From positions 2,790,001-2,854,000 of the forward strand of contig CP136490.1 in NCBI GenBank assembly GCA_032768795.1: 64,000 nt of DNA, written 5' to 3'. This DNA comes from Tremella fuciformis. Lineage: Eukaryota > Basidiomycota > Tremellomycetes > Tremellales > Tremellaceae. The notes under the pieces are model-generated. The model searched no databases. It saw nothing but the letters and a program-made list of their open reading frames with translations, and had not been told where the DNA came from. The translations under genes were made by a program, and so were the position numbers. Below are positions 43,970 through 55,181 of this stretch, one piece after another. Within the stretch, counting starts at the first letter, position 1. Each line of letters opens with the position of its first letter.

Positions 43970-45781
43970 TTAGACTTCCGGCACTACGCCGACAACGGCG
44001 ACCTGAGCGTCCGTGAGGGTCTCTGGGAATCGCCTCGAAGAGATCTTGCGTTCGAAGAGCTCGTCCAGCTCGGCATACGAGCGGCGGGAAGTCTGAGTAA
44101 GATGAGTACAAGGATGACGTCTTCCGAATGAAAGAGAGACGCACGTCTGGCACCGTGAAGTAGATGAGGATGGTGGAGACCAGTGCGAGCGGGGCAAAGA
44201 AGTACCCAGTCTGCGCGCCCCAGCCCGCCTCCTGTGCCGAGATCATCATCGGGACGGTATAGGTGAAGAGAAGACCGAATAAGCCAGATAGGGCAAGAGC
44301 AAACGCTGAAGTCTTGGCGCGAAGTAGCGGAGTGGCTGTATCCGCAATGTACACGAAACCTATCTCGTCAGTGGTGGCATTGGTCTTCGGAAGGAGCTGA
44401 CCGAGGGGACCCGGACCCATAGCTTGAGAGGCGACCCAGACGCAACACACAGCAGTGATACCGATCGACTGCGAGCTGGTCAACGTGCCTCCATTCTTCT
44501 TCTGCACGGTTCCGATCACACCGATGAGAACGTCGCAGACGGTGATGATCGACATGCAAGTGATGAGCAGTATGCGTCGGCCGAACTTGTCCACGCAAAG
44601 AGCGGCGATGATTGTGAAGAGGATGTTGATGGAGTTGGTTGCAACGGTCGGAATGAATGGGTTCGACACATTGGCCAGGGAGAAGAAGTACGAGAGGTAT
44701 GTCGAGGTGAGCATGGTGCCGGCGAGCTGGGTGGTAGTGAGCGGTAGGAACGAGATCCAGGTTCGTCGTGCGTTTGTACCCTTGAAGATCTCCATCCACG
44801 CTGTGGCAGCCTGCTTCTCGCGCAGCCGGTGGGTGTGCGCCACCTCATGGGCAAGCACGGCGTACTCGCGGTCGACGTCGTAGCCGGGCACCTTGCCGTT
44901 CAGCTTGCGTAGGATCTTCTTGGCGTTCTCGTGATCCAGCTTGTTCGCGTAGAACCACGGGGACTCCGGCGCAAAGATGGCGATGGGCATGTAGATGGCG
45001 AAGAAGGCGAGTTCGGACAAAATTGCATGTCGCCAGCTCAGACTCTTGCTCTGAACGATGTTGAGGGCGACGGCCGAGGCGAACTGGCCGACGACGGTCC
45101 ACAGGTAGAACAGCGAGAGGACGGGTGTCCGCAAGTTGGTCGGGATGATCTCGGCAATGTAACAGGGGACTGAGGCTTTGCACAGCCCGACGGCGAAGCC
45201 GCAGAATCCACGGGCAAAGAGGAAGTAGATCCAGTTTTTGGCAGTGAGTTCGAGGACGAAGGCGACGCCGAAGAAGATGTAGACGCCGTTCAGCAGGACT
45301 CGTCGGCCATATCGATCAGACACGAAACTGCCGATGATCATCGAGATGAGCTGGACGCCGCTGCTCATGCCCGACCACGCGGACACGTATTGTGTGTTGA
45401 GGGCAACCTTGCCATTCACGACGACAGTGCCGAAGGCCTTGATGAACGATTTGTTGGCAGCGATTGAGCCGGGCAAGAAAACAGCATAACCTGAACCGTC
45501 AGCATTTCGCGTGCCCTCATGCGGCTTTGCCGGAGCGCGGGTGATGAAGGGTGTGACTTACCTTCGAAGAGAGCTCCACTGAGGACAAGGAACGACAAAA
45601 GAGTCGTGCGCCAGAAGAGCTTGGCGAGTGGGATGGCTCCCATCTTCGAGTAGGCGGACACGAGAAGCTCCTCATTGTCGATGAGCTCGCCCTTGTTGGC
45701 GGTAGTCTCCAGCTGCGAATCCTCCAGCTTTGTGTCCTCGAAGCCATCATTGGCGGTGATATTGTTGGCTTGGGCGCTCAT
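43970..45781 (-). CDS. SP2: sugar-porter MFS permease (alpha-glucoside-permease-like)
   Basis: Three exons (45781-45562, 45490-44145, 44092-43970) close to 562 aa with 12 hydrophobic helices. Landmarks are YAVFLPGSIAANKSF, SAWSGMSSGVQL, SDRYGRRVLLNG, ARGFCGFAVGLCKASVPCYIAEI, APESPWFYANKLDHENA, VDKFGRRILL and the end RRSYAELDELFERKISSRRF. The PESPWF motif and the ELDELFER ending place it with the fungal alpha-glucoside/maltose group. SP3 is its closest relative in the window. A plasma-membrane proton symporter for a sugar or glycoside is likely. It is divergent from the alcohol dehydrogenase gene, with four hexamer elements between them. Confidence 0.87.
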
Positions 45782-46226
45782 GGCTACTCCCAGTAATAAT
45801 CTCGGAGAGTCAAGTAAAGGGAGATGTGCTGTCACCACCGACCGACCTCCCGCTCTCGGCTTATATCATTTGCGACACAGTGCTTCGAGCATCAGTGAGA
45901 AGAGTCGCATACTTCTGCGCTATCCGACGGTCGCCAGGGGTCCCGCGGTGCCCCATCGAGGCTCATGGGTCCTTCGGCGTCGAGCGTTGAAGAATAGCAG
46001 CCGATGCCATTGCAAAGAGGCGATTTGGCAGCCGATGCGAAGCAGAAAAGGGGGTTATAGGCGGCCAGCCGATGCTCGGCTGGTTCAGTCGAGACGACTC
46101 TTGCAACCGAGGTCAGCCGGTCCGGACGACCGCAAGCGACCATAGGAGAGTGGATTCAGTGCTTGACTCGCATATGCAGCAAATACCGTACTGTAGCTTC
46201 ACCTTTCATGAGCCACCTACGCAAAC
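45782..46226. promoter_or_regulatory. divergent promoter SP2 / alcohol dehydrogenase with AGCCGA elements
   Basis: Elements stand at 45999 (AGCCGA), 46030 (AGCCGA), 46077 (AGCCGA) and 46086 (TCGGCT). The last two form an inverted pair three bases apart. Three of the four continue as AGCCGATGC, a longer shared core. Confidence 0.65.
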
Positions 46227-47630
46227 ATGTCGCTTGATCTGCCACAATCGATGCTCGCGGCGCGCGTGACCGCGCCCAACACGTCCGCATTCTTCGCATC
46301 AGTGTGATCGGTGCTGAAGCCTACAAGGGCCGAATGGGAGATCCAGACCGTACCCGTGCCCCGCCCAAAGGACGCAGAAGCGCTCGTGAAAGTCGGGGCT
46401 GCTGGTCTATGCCACACAGATACCATGATCATGGAGTTCTCCATGTTTGGAGTGTACCCCGTGACCGGCTCGCACGAGCCCGCCGGTACGGTGGTGGCCT
46501 TGGGCGACGACGCCGAACGCCGGGGTACAGTCAAGATAGGGGATAGGGTCGCAGGCTTGCAGCACTTCGGCATGTGCCGTCAGTGAGGCGCCGTGCGTAT
46601 GGAAAGCGGGCTCACGGCACAGATAAGTGCAGGGACTGTACCGAGTATAGCTGGAAGTAGGTCAGCCGTTGTTGGTCTCACTTGGACTATACTGATCGCA
46701 GATACTGCGCCGAGTCGAGCTACATGGGTCTGACAGGAGATGGGGCCTTTGCCGAGTATGTGCTACTCGAAGCGGAGTGCCTGGTACCCATCCCCGATGA
46801 CATGCCATTCGAGCAAGCGGCTCCTCTGACGTGCGCTGGAGTGACCATGTGGACCGCGATACGGAATCTCAAGCTGCAACCAGGACAGGTGGTTCCGACA
46901 GCCCAGCGCAAGTCATGATTGACTGACACCACAATCAGGTCATCGGTATCAGCGGTTTGGGAGCTTTGGGGTCTCTCGGAGTGCAGTTTGCGAAAGCCAT
47001 CGTATGTCCCTTACATCTCTGTTGAGATTGCCGCACATTTCGCCATTTAAGACCTCACCTCGTTGCTAACAAGTAGGGGTTGATTGTTGTCGGGATTGAT
47101 GCACGCCCTGAGCCTATCGAGTCGACCCGCCAACTCAAGCTCGCTCCTGACCTGTTGATCAATGCAGCGGAGACAACTACCGAAGAGGCTCGCAAGCAAG
47201 TAGCGCAGTTGCGTCCCCCGGGCTACAAGTCTTTTGCCGAACCTTTCAACGGCGTTGACGGTGCGTTCGACTGGCTCATAGGAATCAGGATCACCTGAGG
47301 ACTGACTGCTGTTCAGCTATGATCCTCACCGCCGACCCTGCGCCTGCGCAGCGCTATGCCGTTGACATAACGCAGCGACATGGCAAATTCATGGTGGTGG
47401 CCCAGCCAGAAACCATCGCCTTCTCGTTCCGCGACTTTGTGTTCCGGGATCTCACAGTACTCGGATCGTTACAAGGCGACGTCAATGACCTGAGGGAGAC
47501 GATCGAGCTAGCGCACACGCACGGAATCGTCAGCGATGTCGTCACATACACAATTGATCAGCACAAGGACTTGCTGGGAAGTGTGCATGGAAACACCAGG
47601 AAAGGCAAGTCCGTCATGGTGTTCCCGTAG
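46227..47630 (+). CDS. zinc-dependent alcohol dehydrogenase
   Basis: Seven exons (46227-46301, 46341-46578, 46623-46656, 46702-46888, 46939-47001, 47077-47260, 47317-47630) close to 364 aa. It belongs to the medium-chain dehydrogenase/reductase superfamily. Visible residues are the catalytic zinc ligands in GAAGLCHTDT and GSHEPAG plus LTCAGVT, four structural-zinc cysteines in GMCHKCRDC...YC, and the Rossmann loop GISGLGALGS followed by acidic VVGIDARP, favouring NAD(H). It should oxidise a primary alcohol or reduce an aldehyde in the cytosol. The third exon is only 34 nt and encodes most of the structural-zinc lobe. Within the cluster it could handle the alcohol released by ester cleavage; that is inference. 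Confidence 0.88.
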
Positions 47631-47873
47631 TCGAGGACAGCGCATGCATACAGTAAGTACTATTACAAATTGCATCTGAGGGCTCGGCTGCATTTCACGG
47701 ATACTCGAAAGTAATTTCTGACTGCTGCGCCGAACATAGGGGCATACGTGGCAATCCTGGGATGTGCAATGTAGCTGACAACTGGCTCTAATGGTTGGCC
47801 AGAACTTTTGGCAATTGCACGGGCTCTGGTTGCGGCATGCCATTCTTCTGCTTTAGTGGAATGCCTGGGCATG

Positions 47874-50206
47874 TCACGATTGCGCTCCAACAATCTGCTC
47901 AAATGATGCCAGTGCTGGCACAGTCCATCCTCCCATTGTTCCGGTAGGCAAGAGCGTCTCCTGTATCTGCACATCAGCCTGGCTCACAAGACCTGCTACT
48001 CTCACATTCGGTGCGGCTCGCTGCACCGACTCTTCGAGACACGTCGGCAAGCCGGCTGCGGCGAGCCAGGCGGCGATGTCATCGTCAATGGGGAATGGGT
48101 TCTCTGCAGGTGCGATCTCGGGCAAAGTCCCGAGCAACAGGCTTTGCAGGAGCTCGTCGGCTATCGACGGTGATACTTCGGTCTGTCGGCTTCCATCAAT
48201 TGCTCTTTGACGTATGAGCCAAGGGTGTTGAGGCGTCTCGGCGCGTCTGATATAAGCGAGGTCCTTGATGGATCGCTTGCAACTCACGACTCATTTCCGA
48301 GATCGAAGAGCCCATGCTTAGCCAGCAATTTCCGTATCTCCTTCAGCTACTCATGAGCTGAATCTTTATAGCAGGCCGATACTTACGACAATGTAAGCGG
48401 TACGAAAGTACTCGCTCAGGCGGACGACATAGCCAATCATGACGTCGAACATGTCGGCCGTCGCCTGGGTACCAAGAAGCTCGAGCTGTATTCGCACAGA
48501 GGTGTATACCACGCGTGGCAGGGAGTGGTCAACGATGAGCGTGTTATCGGCCAGACACAGCAGCTCCCGGATAGCCCGTGCGTGATTCAGGCAAGCATCC
48601 CGCGCGTGCTGGAGCCAGTCTTCAGGGGCTTCTGCAAGCATGTGCTCGCTGAGAGACTCGGGGTAGCCGGCAATAGCCATTCGATAGAGCTCGACATGGC
48701 AGGAGTGCCATCGGACCGAAAACATGATGCGCGGGCCCAGCACGTCCTTGTGCGACTTTGTATACGTGTCGAACCTCATGCGAACAGGAAGGCTATGATT
48801 AATATGATCGAGCTTCCTGAGACATGTGTTGAACGGCGACTGCGGCGACCACGGTTCCATACCTGGTTTGCGAATGCCATTGTTGAGGTCAAATTGGTAA
48901 CGCTTCATGTAGAAGCGCGCTCCCACGAGGCGTATGTAGAACCCCATGGCGCCGACGTTGCTGTACATCCAAGGTGGAAAGTCGGGTTCTTCCCCATCTA
49001 ATTGTGCGTCCGGCGTTTCGCACGGCAGCCCAACGCAGAAGTTGTAACCTTCACAAGGCAACCGCAACTTGACCCGGTCTCCGTTGCAATAAACAGTCTC
49101 TGGACTGCCGTCTGAAATATTGCGCTCCAGACCATAACACGCGAAATAGAGCCGCCTGTCTGCCTCGGCGTCCACCCATGAGCGCGTTTCTGTGATCGGA
49201 GATTCCCGATGCAGCCCAAGGCTAAGAGCTTGTCGATTGGCGATCGCACACCAATTGTGAGAGGAGGGGAATCGCCCAGAGTAAGATGCGTGGATGGCGA
49301 GGAGCAATGCGGCCTTGACGTTATCTCGGGACGCGCAGTTCGAGTCGAGTACCAAAGTTGACGCTTCCTTCGCCCAGCGGTCGGCGTCGTCCTGAGATGT
49401 TCTCGGCCGGGTGAAGCGAGCTCCGACGCTGCACAGGGCAAGTAGCACGGCCGGCACCATCCGATCTTCCGCTAACGCGAGGAAGGTAGCATCTCGATGC
49501 AGGAACGCATGGTACTGATAGGGATGGACGTGTGTGAAGAATACAGTACACAGGGCGACGCGTGCCCCGATGGGCGGCAATGCCAAGCCAGACGAAGCAA
49601 GGCCTGGCCCGACCGCATGCCCCCATGGACTGGGCGTGATCGTCAGCTCCGAAGCGAGAGGCGGCGCAAGTGCGGGCGCCAGGGCTGGGGGTGGGATAAC
49701 AGTGGAGCTGAGCATGCCTTTTGCAAGGGGTGATTGGGTAACACCTTGCGGTGCGGGCGAGGTCGATGATCCGGCCGCAGTGTAGCGACAGGGAAGCTTG
49801 TACAGGTAACATCGGTCGCATGTCGGGCGATTCTGAGAGCATTTGGCTCGCGCTTGTCGACAGGTCAGGCAGGCGATCGGACGGCGCACAGCCTGGACCG
49901 GTGAATCTGCAATGAGGATCGATAGATGGGCTTGATTGTCTACGTTGTACTCACAAGAGGATGAAGTCTCTGATCCCGGTCCAGCCCAGCGACATTCGGC
50001 CCCGACATTCTCACATTTGGTGCATCTTCCCGGCCTTTCGTCACATCTGAGATCAATAAGGACGCCCATGATGGCTCTGAAGGCCGGCTCACTTGACTTT
50101 TCGTGCGCGGCACGTCAGGCAGCCTCACATTCAGCATGCTCGGCGACTGGCATCAGACCGGGGATCGCTCACCTGTCCTCACACGACGTTTGCGGGTAGT
50201 ATCCAT
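47874..50206 (-). CDS. TF3: transcription factor with two tandem Zn2Cys6 clusters and a fungal_trans domain
   Basis: Six exons (50206-50173, 50123-50093, 50046-49955, 49906-48387, 48346-48288, 48246-47874) close to 702 aa. Zinc cluster 1 is GCLTCRARKVKCDERPGRC...CENVGAEC, split by an extra intron inside KVK|C; cluster 2 is CLTCRQARAKCSQNRPTC...CYLYKLPC, with the same spacing as in TF1 and TF2. The middle region has HNWCAIANRQALSLGLHRES and YFACYGLERNISDGSPETVYC. The 48-nt intron 49907-49954 is a multiple of three without a stop, so its removal is inferred from the splice sites and the paralogues. The C-terminus is about 75 residues shorter than in TF1 and TF2. It is divergent from DHA2 copy 2 with four hexamers between. 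Confidence 0.88.
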
Positions 50207-50459
50207 GTCGAATCGGCTGGGGAGTCGGCTGGACGATGACGAGGTGTGCATGTATGACTTGTAGCTTGGCATATAGGGCATAGACTGCGGAGTGATGACC
50301 GCGGGGCGCTGTCTAGCCGAAACACATGTTGCTCGGCAGGAGTTGTCGGCTACGTGGGCCTTGGCATTATTTCGTCAGAGGGCGACACATTCTTTTCATC
50401 AGTGGGGATAGGTGGTGCTTCGACGGTTTGATCAATCATTCTCTTGCATACTGCAAGTC
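50207..50459. promoter_or_regulatory. divergent promoter TF3 / DHA2-2 with AGCCGA elements
   Basis: Only about 253 bp long, the region holds TCGGCT at 50213 and 50225, AGCCGA at 50315 and TCGGCT at 50346: four elements, the highest density among the divergent promoters. The first lies 7 bp from the TF3 start codon. Confidence 0.65.
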
Positions 50460-52602
50460 ATGTCGAAGTCAGCTCCCAAGGCGAACTTGAGATCGGAGAA
50501 TGGATACTCACCAGAATTTGATGAAGGCGACATAGCTGTTCTCCCGGCGCAGGCGAAGGGCGAACCACCATCAGAGACGGTGGCACCCGATGTCGTCGAG
50601 CTGCAGACTCGCCCGATCTTGCAGGATCAGACAAACTTGCTGCCAATGCGTCAGCTGTTACTAGTCTTTGCGGGACTGAGTTCCGCTATGTTCTGTGGGT
50701 ATCAGCTTGAACGTCGAGGTATTCACGCTGATCTCAGGCTCGACCTTGAATCAGACGATGTGAGCCGTTTTTCACGCCTAGCACATTCATCCTCACCAAA
50801 GCGTCTCTACTGCCCTTCCGACTCTTGGTCGAGTGTTCAACGATGCAACGCTGGCAACTTGGGTCGGCACGGCGTATCTGCTGACCAGTACCGCTTGTCA
50901 GCCACTCTACGGACGCTTGAGCGATATCTACGGTCGCAAGCTCATTCTCCTCGGGAGTCTCCTCCTCTTCTTGATTGGAACGGCCCTCTCCGGGGCGGCG
51001 ATCGACTTGCCGATGCTCATAACGGCGCGTAAGTAGAGCGTGACACTTTGGCGATACGCTGAGAGCGCAGGTGCGATTGGCGGGATCGGGGGTGGCGGAA
51101 TCATTACCATGGTCAACATTGTCATTTCCGATGTCGTCTCCCTCCAAGATCGCGGCAAGTATCAGGGAATCACCGGCGGAGTCATTGCCGTCGCAAGCGC
51201 ATTAGGGCCGCTCCTCGGCGGTATCTTCACCCAGAAGGTGTCATGGCGGTGGTGTTTTGTGAGTCCGACTGGGGTCGGGGCAGGAGGATCGCCCTTATAA
51301 CAGTACATCAACTTGCCGCTGACTGTTGGATCGATAGGTATCGTCTCCTTCGGCCTGCCTTTTAGGCGTGTGGAAGGCAATCACCTCCAGAAGCTCAAGC
51401 AAATTGACGGGATTGGGTGCATGCTGTCCGTCGTCGCAACAACGTTGATCCTCATCGCTGTCTCATGGTGGGTCTGGAATATTGTGGAAGGCCTTGGTAG
51501 ACCGCAGGGCGGGTTCCACTTATGCTTGGTCATCTGTTGCCGTGATCGCCCCACTTGTGCTCGGCGCCGCGCTCATCGCGGTCTTCATCGTCTTTGAGTG
51601 GAAGTTTGCCAAATTGCCTTTGTGCGCAATAAGACTGAACACGAGGTTCCAGACCTTGCTGACGTCAGGATCCCGATGCACGTCTTCAAGAATGCTCATG
51701 TCTCGACTTGCATCTTCACCTCCTTCTTGACCGGCTTCTGCAACTTCGTCAATTTGTACTATGTGGGTGTTGTGAATGAACAGAAAGGCACTAAGCTCAT
51801 GTTAGCTCCCGCAATTCTACCAAGTTGCCAAGGGCGATTCTGCCTTCCAGTCGGGCGTGCTCATTCTGCCCCTCATCCTCTCGCAGATCGTCACTTCATT
51901 CTCATCGGGCTACCTCGTGTCCCGATTTGGGTGCTACCGGATCCAACTGATTCTCGGCTACGCGCTATGGACAGTGGCATCCGGTCTATTCACCACCGTC
52001 ACGCCGAAGACGTCAAACGGTCTGCTCGTGTTCTACCAGCTACTCACCGGTCTGGGGTGCGGCCAGACCACTCAGATAACCTTGGTCGCCATCCAAGCGG
52101 CAGTCAAGCGGAATGAAATGGCGGTGACGACCGGCGCACGGAACTATCTCCGCCTGCTCGGCTGCACCCTGGCGGTCGCCGCGACCGGCACGATCATCAA
52201 CAATGTTGTCAAGTACGCTTCTTCACTCTTAAACCTGCAATGCTATGCTGACTCCAGACGCAAGCTCGAGTCACTGGATTTCTCAACGGCAAGCATCAGC
52301 TCAATCGTCGCCGATCCGAGCCGCATTACCTCACTGGGTCTCAGTGCGGCCCAGCAGAGCGAGGCCATCGCTGCCTACGGTCAGTACCAGGTAGAAAAAG
52401 GCGAGCCGCTAATCCAGCAGCCCACGGCGTGCAAGTGGTGTATTACATGATGATCGCGCTCACAGCCGTGCAATTCTGGCTGTGTGTTATATTCGTCAAA
52501 GACTACTCACTGAAAAGAGAGGACGACGAGCAGCAGAAAGCCGAAGCCAAAGCGCGTCTCGCCGAAAAGAAGCGAAGAGCGAGGGCTGAGGAGAAGGTCT
52601 GA
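50460..52602 (+). CDS. DHA2-family (14-TMS) MFS drug:H+ antiporter, copy 2
   Basis: The start is ATG 50460; about nine short introns were resolved, including 50695-50737 and 50760-50801. Landmarks are [63 protein letters not shown] (motif A), [25 protein letters not shown] (motif C region), WRWCF, and [22 protein letters not shown]. The C-terminus is a charged Lys/Glu coil. It matches DHA2 copy 1 along its length. The role is export of a toxic substrate or intermediate across the plasma membrane; such a pump often accompanies catabolic or secondary-metabolite clusters. It is divergent from TF3. Confidence 0.86.
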
Positions 52603-52610
52603 AACCGTAG

Positions 52611-52680
52611 ATATATGTGCATATATAGACGTGCGTATAGCTAGACATGTGCATACAAAGACGTGTGCATACATAGAGAC
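52611..52680. repeat. imperfect GTGCATA/GACGTG tandem repeat
   Basis: Just after the DHA2-2 stop codon, four imperfect units of about 18-20 nt alternate GTGCATA or GTGCGTA with a TAGAC or AAGAC segment. It looks like a small minisatellite in the 3' UTR or terminator region of DHA2-2. Confidence 0.6.
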
Positions 52681-53031
52681 TGATTGTAGAATACATCCCC
52701 ATGTTGATACACACTCGATCAACGCCTCGGCTGTGGTAACTCTGGATGGTCATGATCTCAGTCGAGAACCGGTGTACTGTAGATTGCGAAGGGGTCACGC
52801 AGCTCCATGCTTTGGCCTCTTGCGAAGCACCCGTGTCGCGAGCCTGTAAGGCCTGATCTCTGAGAAGGAACAGAAGGGCAGGCAAAGCCGAAGGCTCTAG
52901 GACGACTCGCCGAACAGATATGCCCCTTTCAACTGACTGCATCGATAATCGCAAGAACTGGGACCTCTCAGAATCAATACCACTGCACACCCATTTGGAA
53001 ATTCCGAACAAGTTATTTGTGATGCCGACAA

Positions 53032-54833
53032 CTACGCCTGGCGGCTCGGGACGGCCTGCTCGACCTGTTCCTGCTCCAGAGTTTTCGTAGAGGCGAAACG
53101 TCGGGCGGGAATACAACGCTCAAAGAGCTCATCGAGTTCGGCGAACGATCGACCTTTGGTCTAGTAGTCAGTGTCGTTCTAAGCTGCGTTCAATGCCCAC
53201 TCACTTCGGGAACGGTCAGATAGATAAGCAGAACACCAATGGCTCCGAGGCCAGCATACACGTAGGCCACCTCCATACCCAAGTTGGCGTCTTGTACGGA
53301 GATGAGCAGAGGGGTACAGTAGGTGAAGACCAGTGCGAAACCACCGCATGCCGCCGTGGCGAAAGCGGTCGTCTTGGCACGCAATACGGGTGTAGAGGTC
53401 TCCGCGACCAAGGTGTAGCCTTCCGTAAGTGAAGGCAAATAATACCCTTAAAATGACTTACCGAGAGGCGCAGGCCCAACCGAGTACGCGGCGACCCACA
53501 AGCATGCGAGGACGACTATGCCGTCGCCCTGTTTGTCCGTGAGAGTCCCGCCCTGCCTGATGCCAAAGGTGCCGATCACGCCCATGAAGATACTGGTGAT
53601 CACGCAAATGCTGCACGATATGAGTAGGAGAGGACGACGTCCAACGCGCTCGATCACGAGACCAGCGGATATCAAGCCCACGATGAGGATGGCATTGTCG
53701 GCGACCGTGACCAAGAAAGCTAAAATCAGCAAATTGCGGACGTTGACATCGTTCGCTTACTATTCTTGAGACCGGCAACCGAGAAGAAGTAAGACAAGTA
53801 TGAGAAGACCAGCGGAGAGCCGACCAGCTGCTGGGTCGTCAAGGGCAGGAAAGAAATCCAAGTGCGGCGGCCATTGATCCCCCGGAACAGCTCGCCCCAA
53901 GATGCCGCAGCCGACTTTGCGGCCAATGCTGCCGTATGCTCGACTTCTTGGGCAATGACGGCATATTCGTGCTCAACATCGTAATCAGGACAGCAGTTGT
54001 TGAGCCGAAGGAGCTGTTGTTTCGCGCGGACGTGGTCGTACTTGTTGGCATAGAACCATGGTGATTCTGGGGCGAACGCAAGGCAAGGGACGAAAAGACC
54101 AAGGAACACGAGTTCGGAGAAGAAGGCATTGCGCCAGTAGAAGCCCTTGAGCTGGATGATCTCAAGGGCGATAGCGCAGGAGAACTGGCCGATGGCGTAC
54201 ATGAGTGCGTATCCGCTGAGCAGGGTACCTCGCAGACCGGTCGGGGCGATCTCGGCGACAAAGCAGGTGAGGGTCGCTTTGGCGATTCCGGTAGCCCAGC
54301 CTGCAACACCTCGTGCACACAAGAAGTAGATCCAGTTCTTCGAGCAGAGCTCGAGGACCATGGCCACGACAAGGAAGACGCAGACGATCCAGAGACAGAT
54401 CTTGCGCCCGAATCGGTCAGATATTGCACCGCCGCAGAACATGCCAACGACCTGCATGCCGCTCGACATGCCGCCCCAGGCCGAGACATACTGCGCGTTG
54501 AGACTGGTCTTGCCTTTCGTGTGGACAGTGCCGAAGTATGCGATGAACGAGGCATTGGCCGAGATGGACCCGGGCATAGTCACGGCAAAGCCTGTCATGA
54601 GCGCTTGTGCGCCCCAGGAGTGCTCGGTAAATCTCACCATCGAAGAGAGCACCGAAGAGAATACCGAATGAGATGAGAATCGGCTTCCAGAACATGCGGG
54701 CGAGTTGACGAGCAGGCAGGTGCGCATACTTGGACACGAGGAGGGTTTCCGTGGTGAGCGGGCCTTTGTGGTCGTCGACCTCGACGTGCTCCGTGCCCGC
54801 GACCTTGTCATCCTGGAAGGCAGGGTCGGACAT
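53032..54833 (-). CDS. SP3: sugar-porter MFS permease (alpha-glucoside-permease-like)
   Basis: A spliced gene starting at ATG 54833 (an in-frame ATG at 54869 is possible). Introns were read after ALFDG, in KNT near 53720-53760, after APLG near 53418-53460 and after TVPE near 53165-53210. The joined product is a 12-helix sugar porter: FAVTMPGSISANASF, SAWGGMSSGMQV, SDRFGRKICL, ARGVAGWATGIAKATLTCFVAEI, APESPWFYANKYDHVRA, GRRPLLLI and the ending TKGRSFAELDELFERCIPARRF. It is the closest relative of SP2. It is probably a plasma-membrane importer of a sugar-like compound. It is divergent from CE4, with three hexamer elements in the shared promoter. Confidence 0.86.
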
Positions 54834-55181
54834 TGTGTTGTCCTGGCTAGTGGGGTCTATTTGGGGCACCGATCTGTCCAGAGGACTCCATTATGTACCC
54901 CGCGGAACGAATCATCGCTGTCAGCTGACTCGTGAGATCTCACATTGGGGCTGGATTCCTGGCGACCGTTCCGTAGCCGACTTGCAGGCGAATATCAAGA
55001 CCAAGTAGCCGAGACGTCGTAATAGCGTACTCCAGCCGAGTGTACTGTAACCGACCGACTGCATATGTATCGGCATGGGCCAGCATCTGCAATGCTTCGC
55101 TGCACCACAATGAGCCCCATCGCTGTCTCGACCTCAAGCTCGTCGGCCACGACTTCGTCAAACAGATTGCACGTCAACAAG
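54834..55181. promoter_or_regulatory. divergent promoter SP3 / CE4 with AGCCGA elements
   Basis: AGCCGA elements stand at 54975, 55007 and 55034, spaced 32 and 27 bp and all in the same orientation. The even spacing is close to three helical turns, which would place them on one face of the DNA. Confidence 0.63.
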
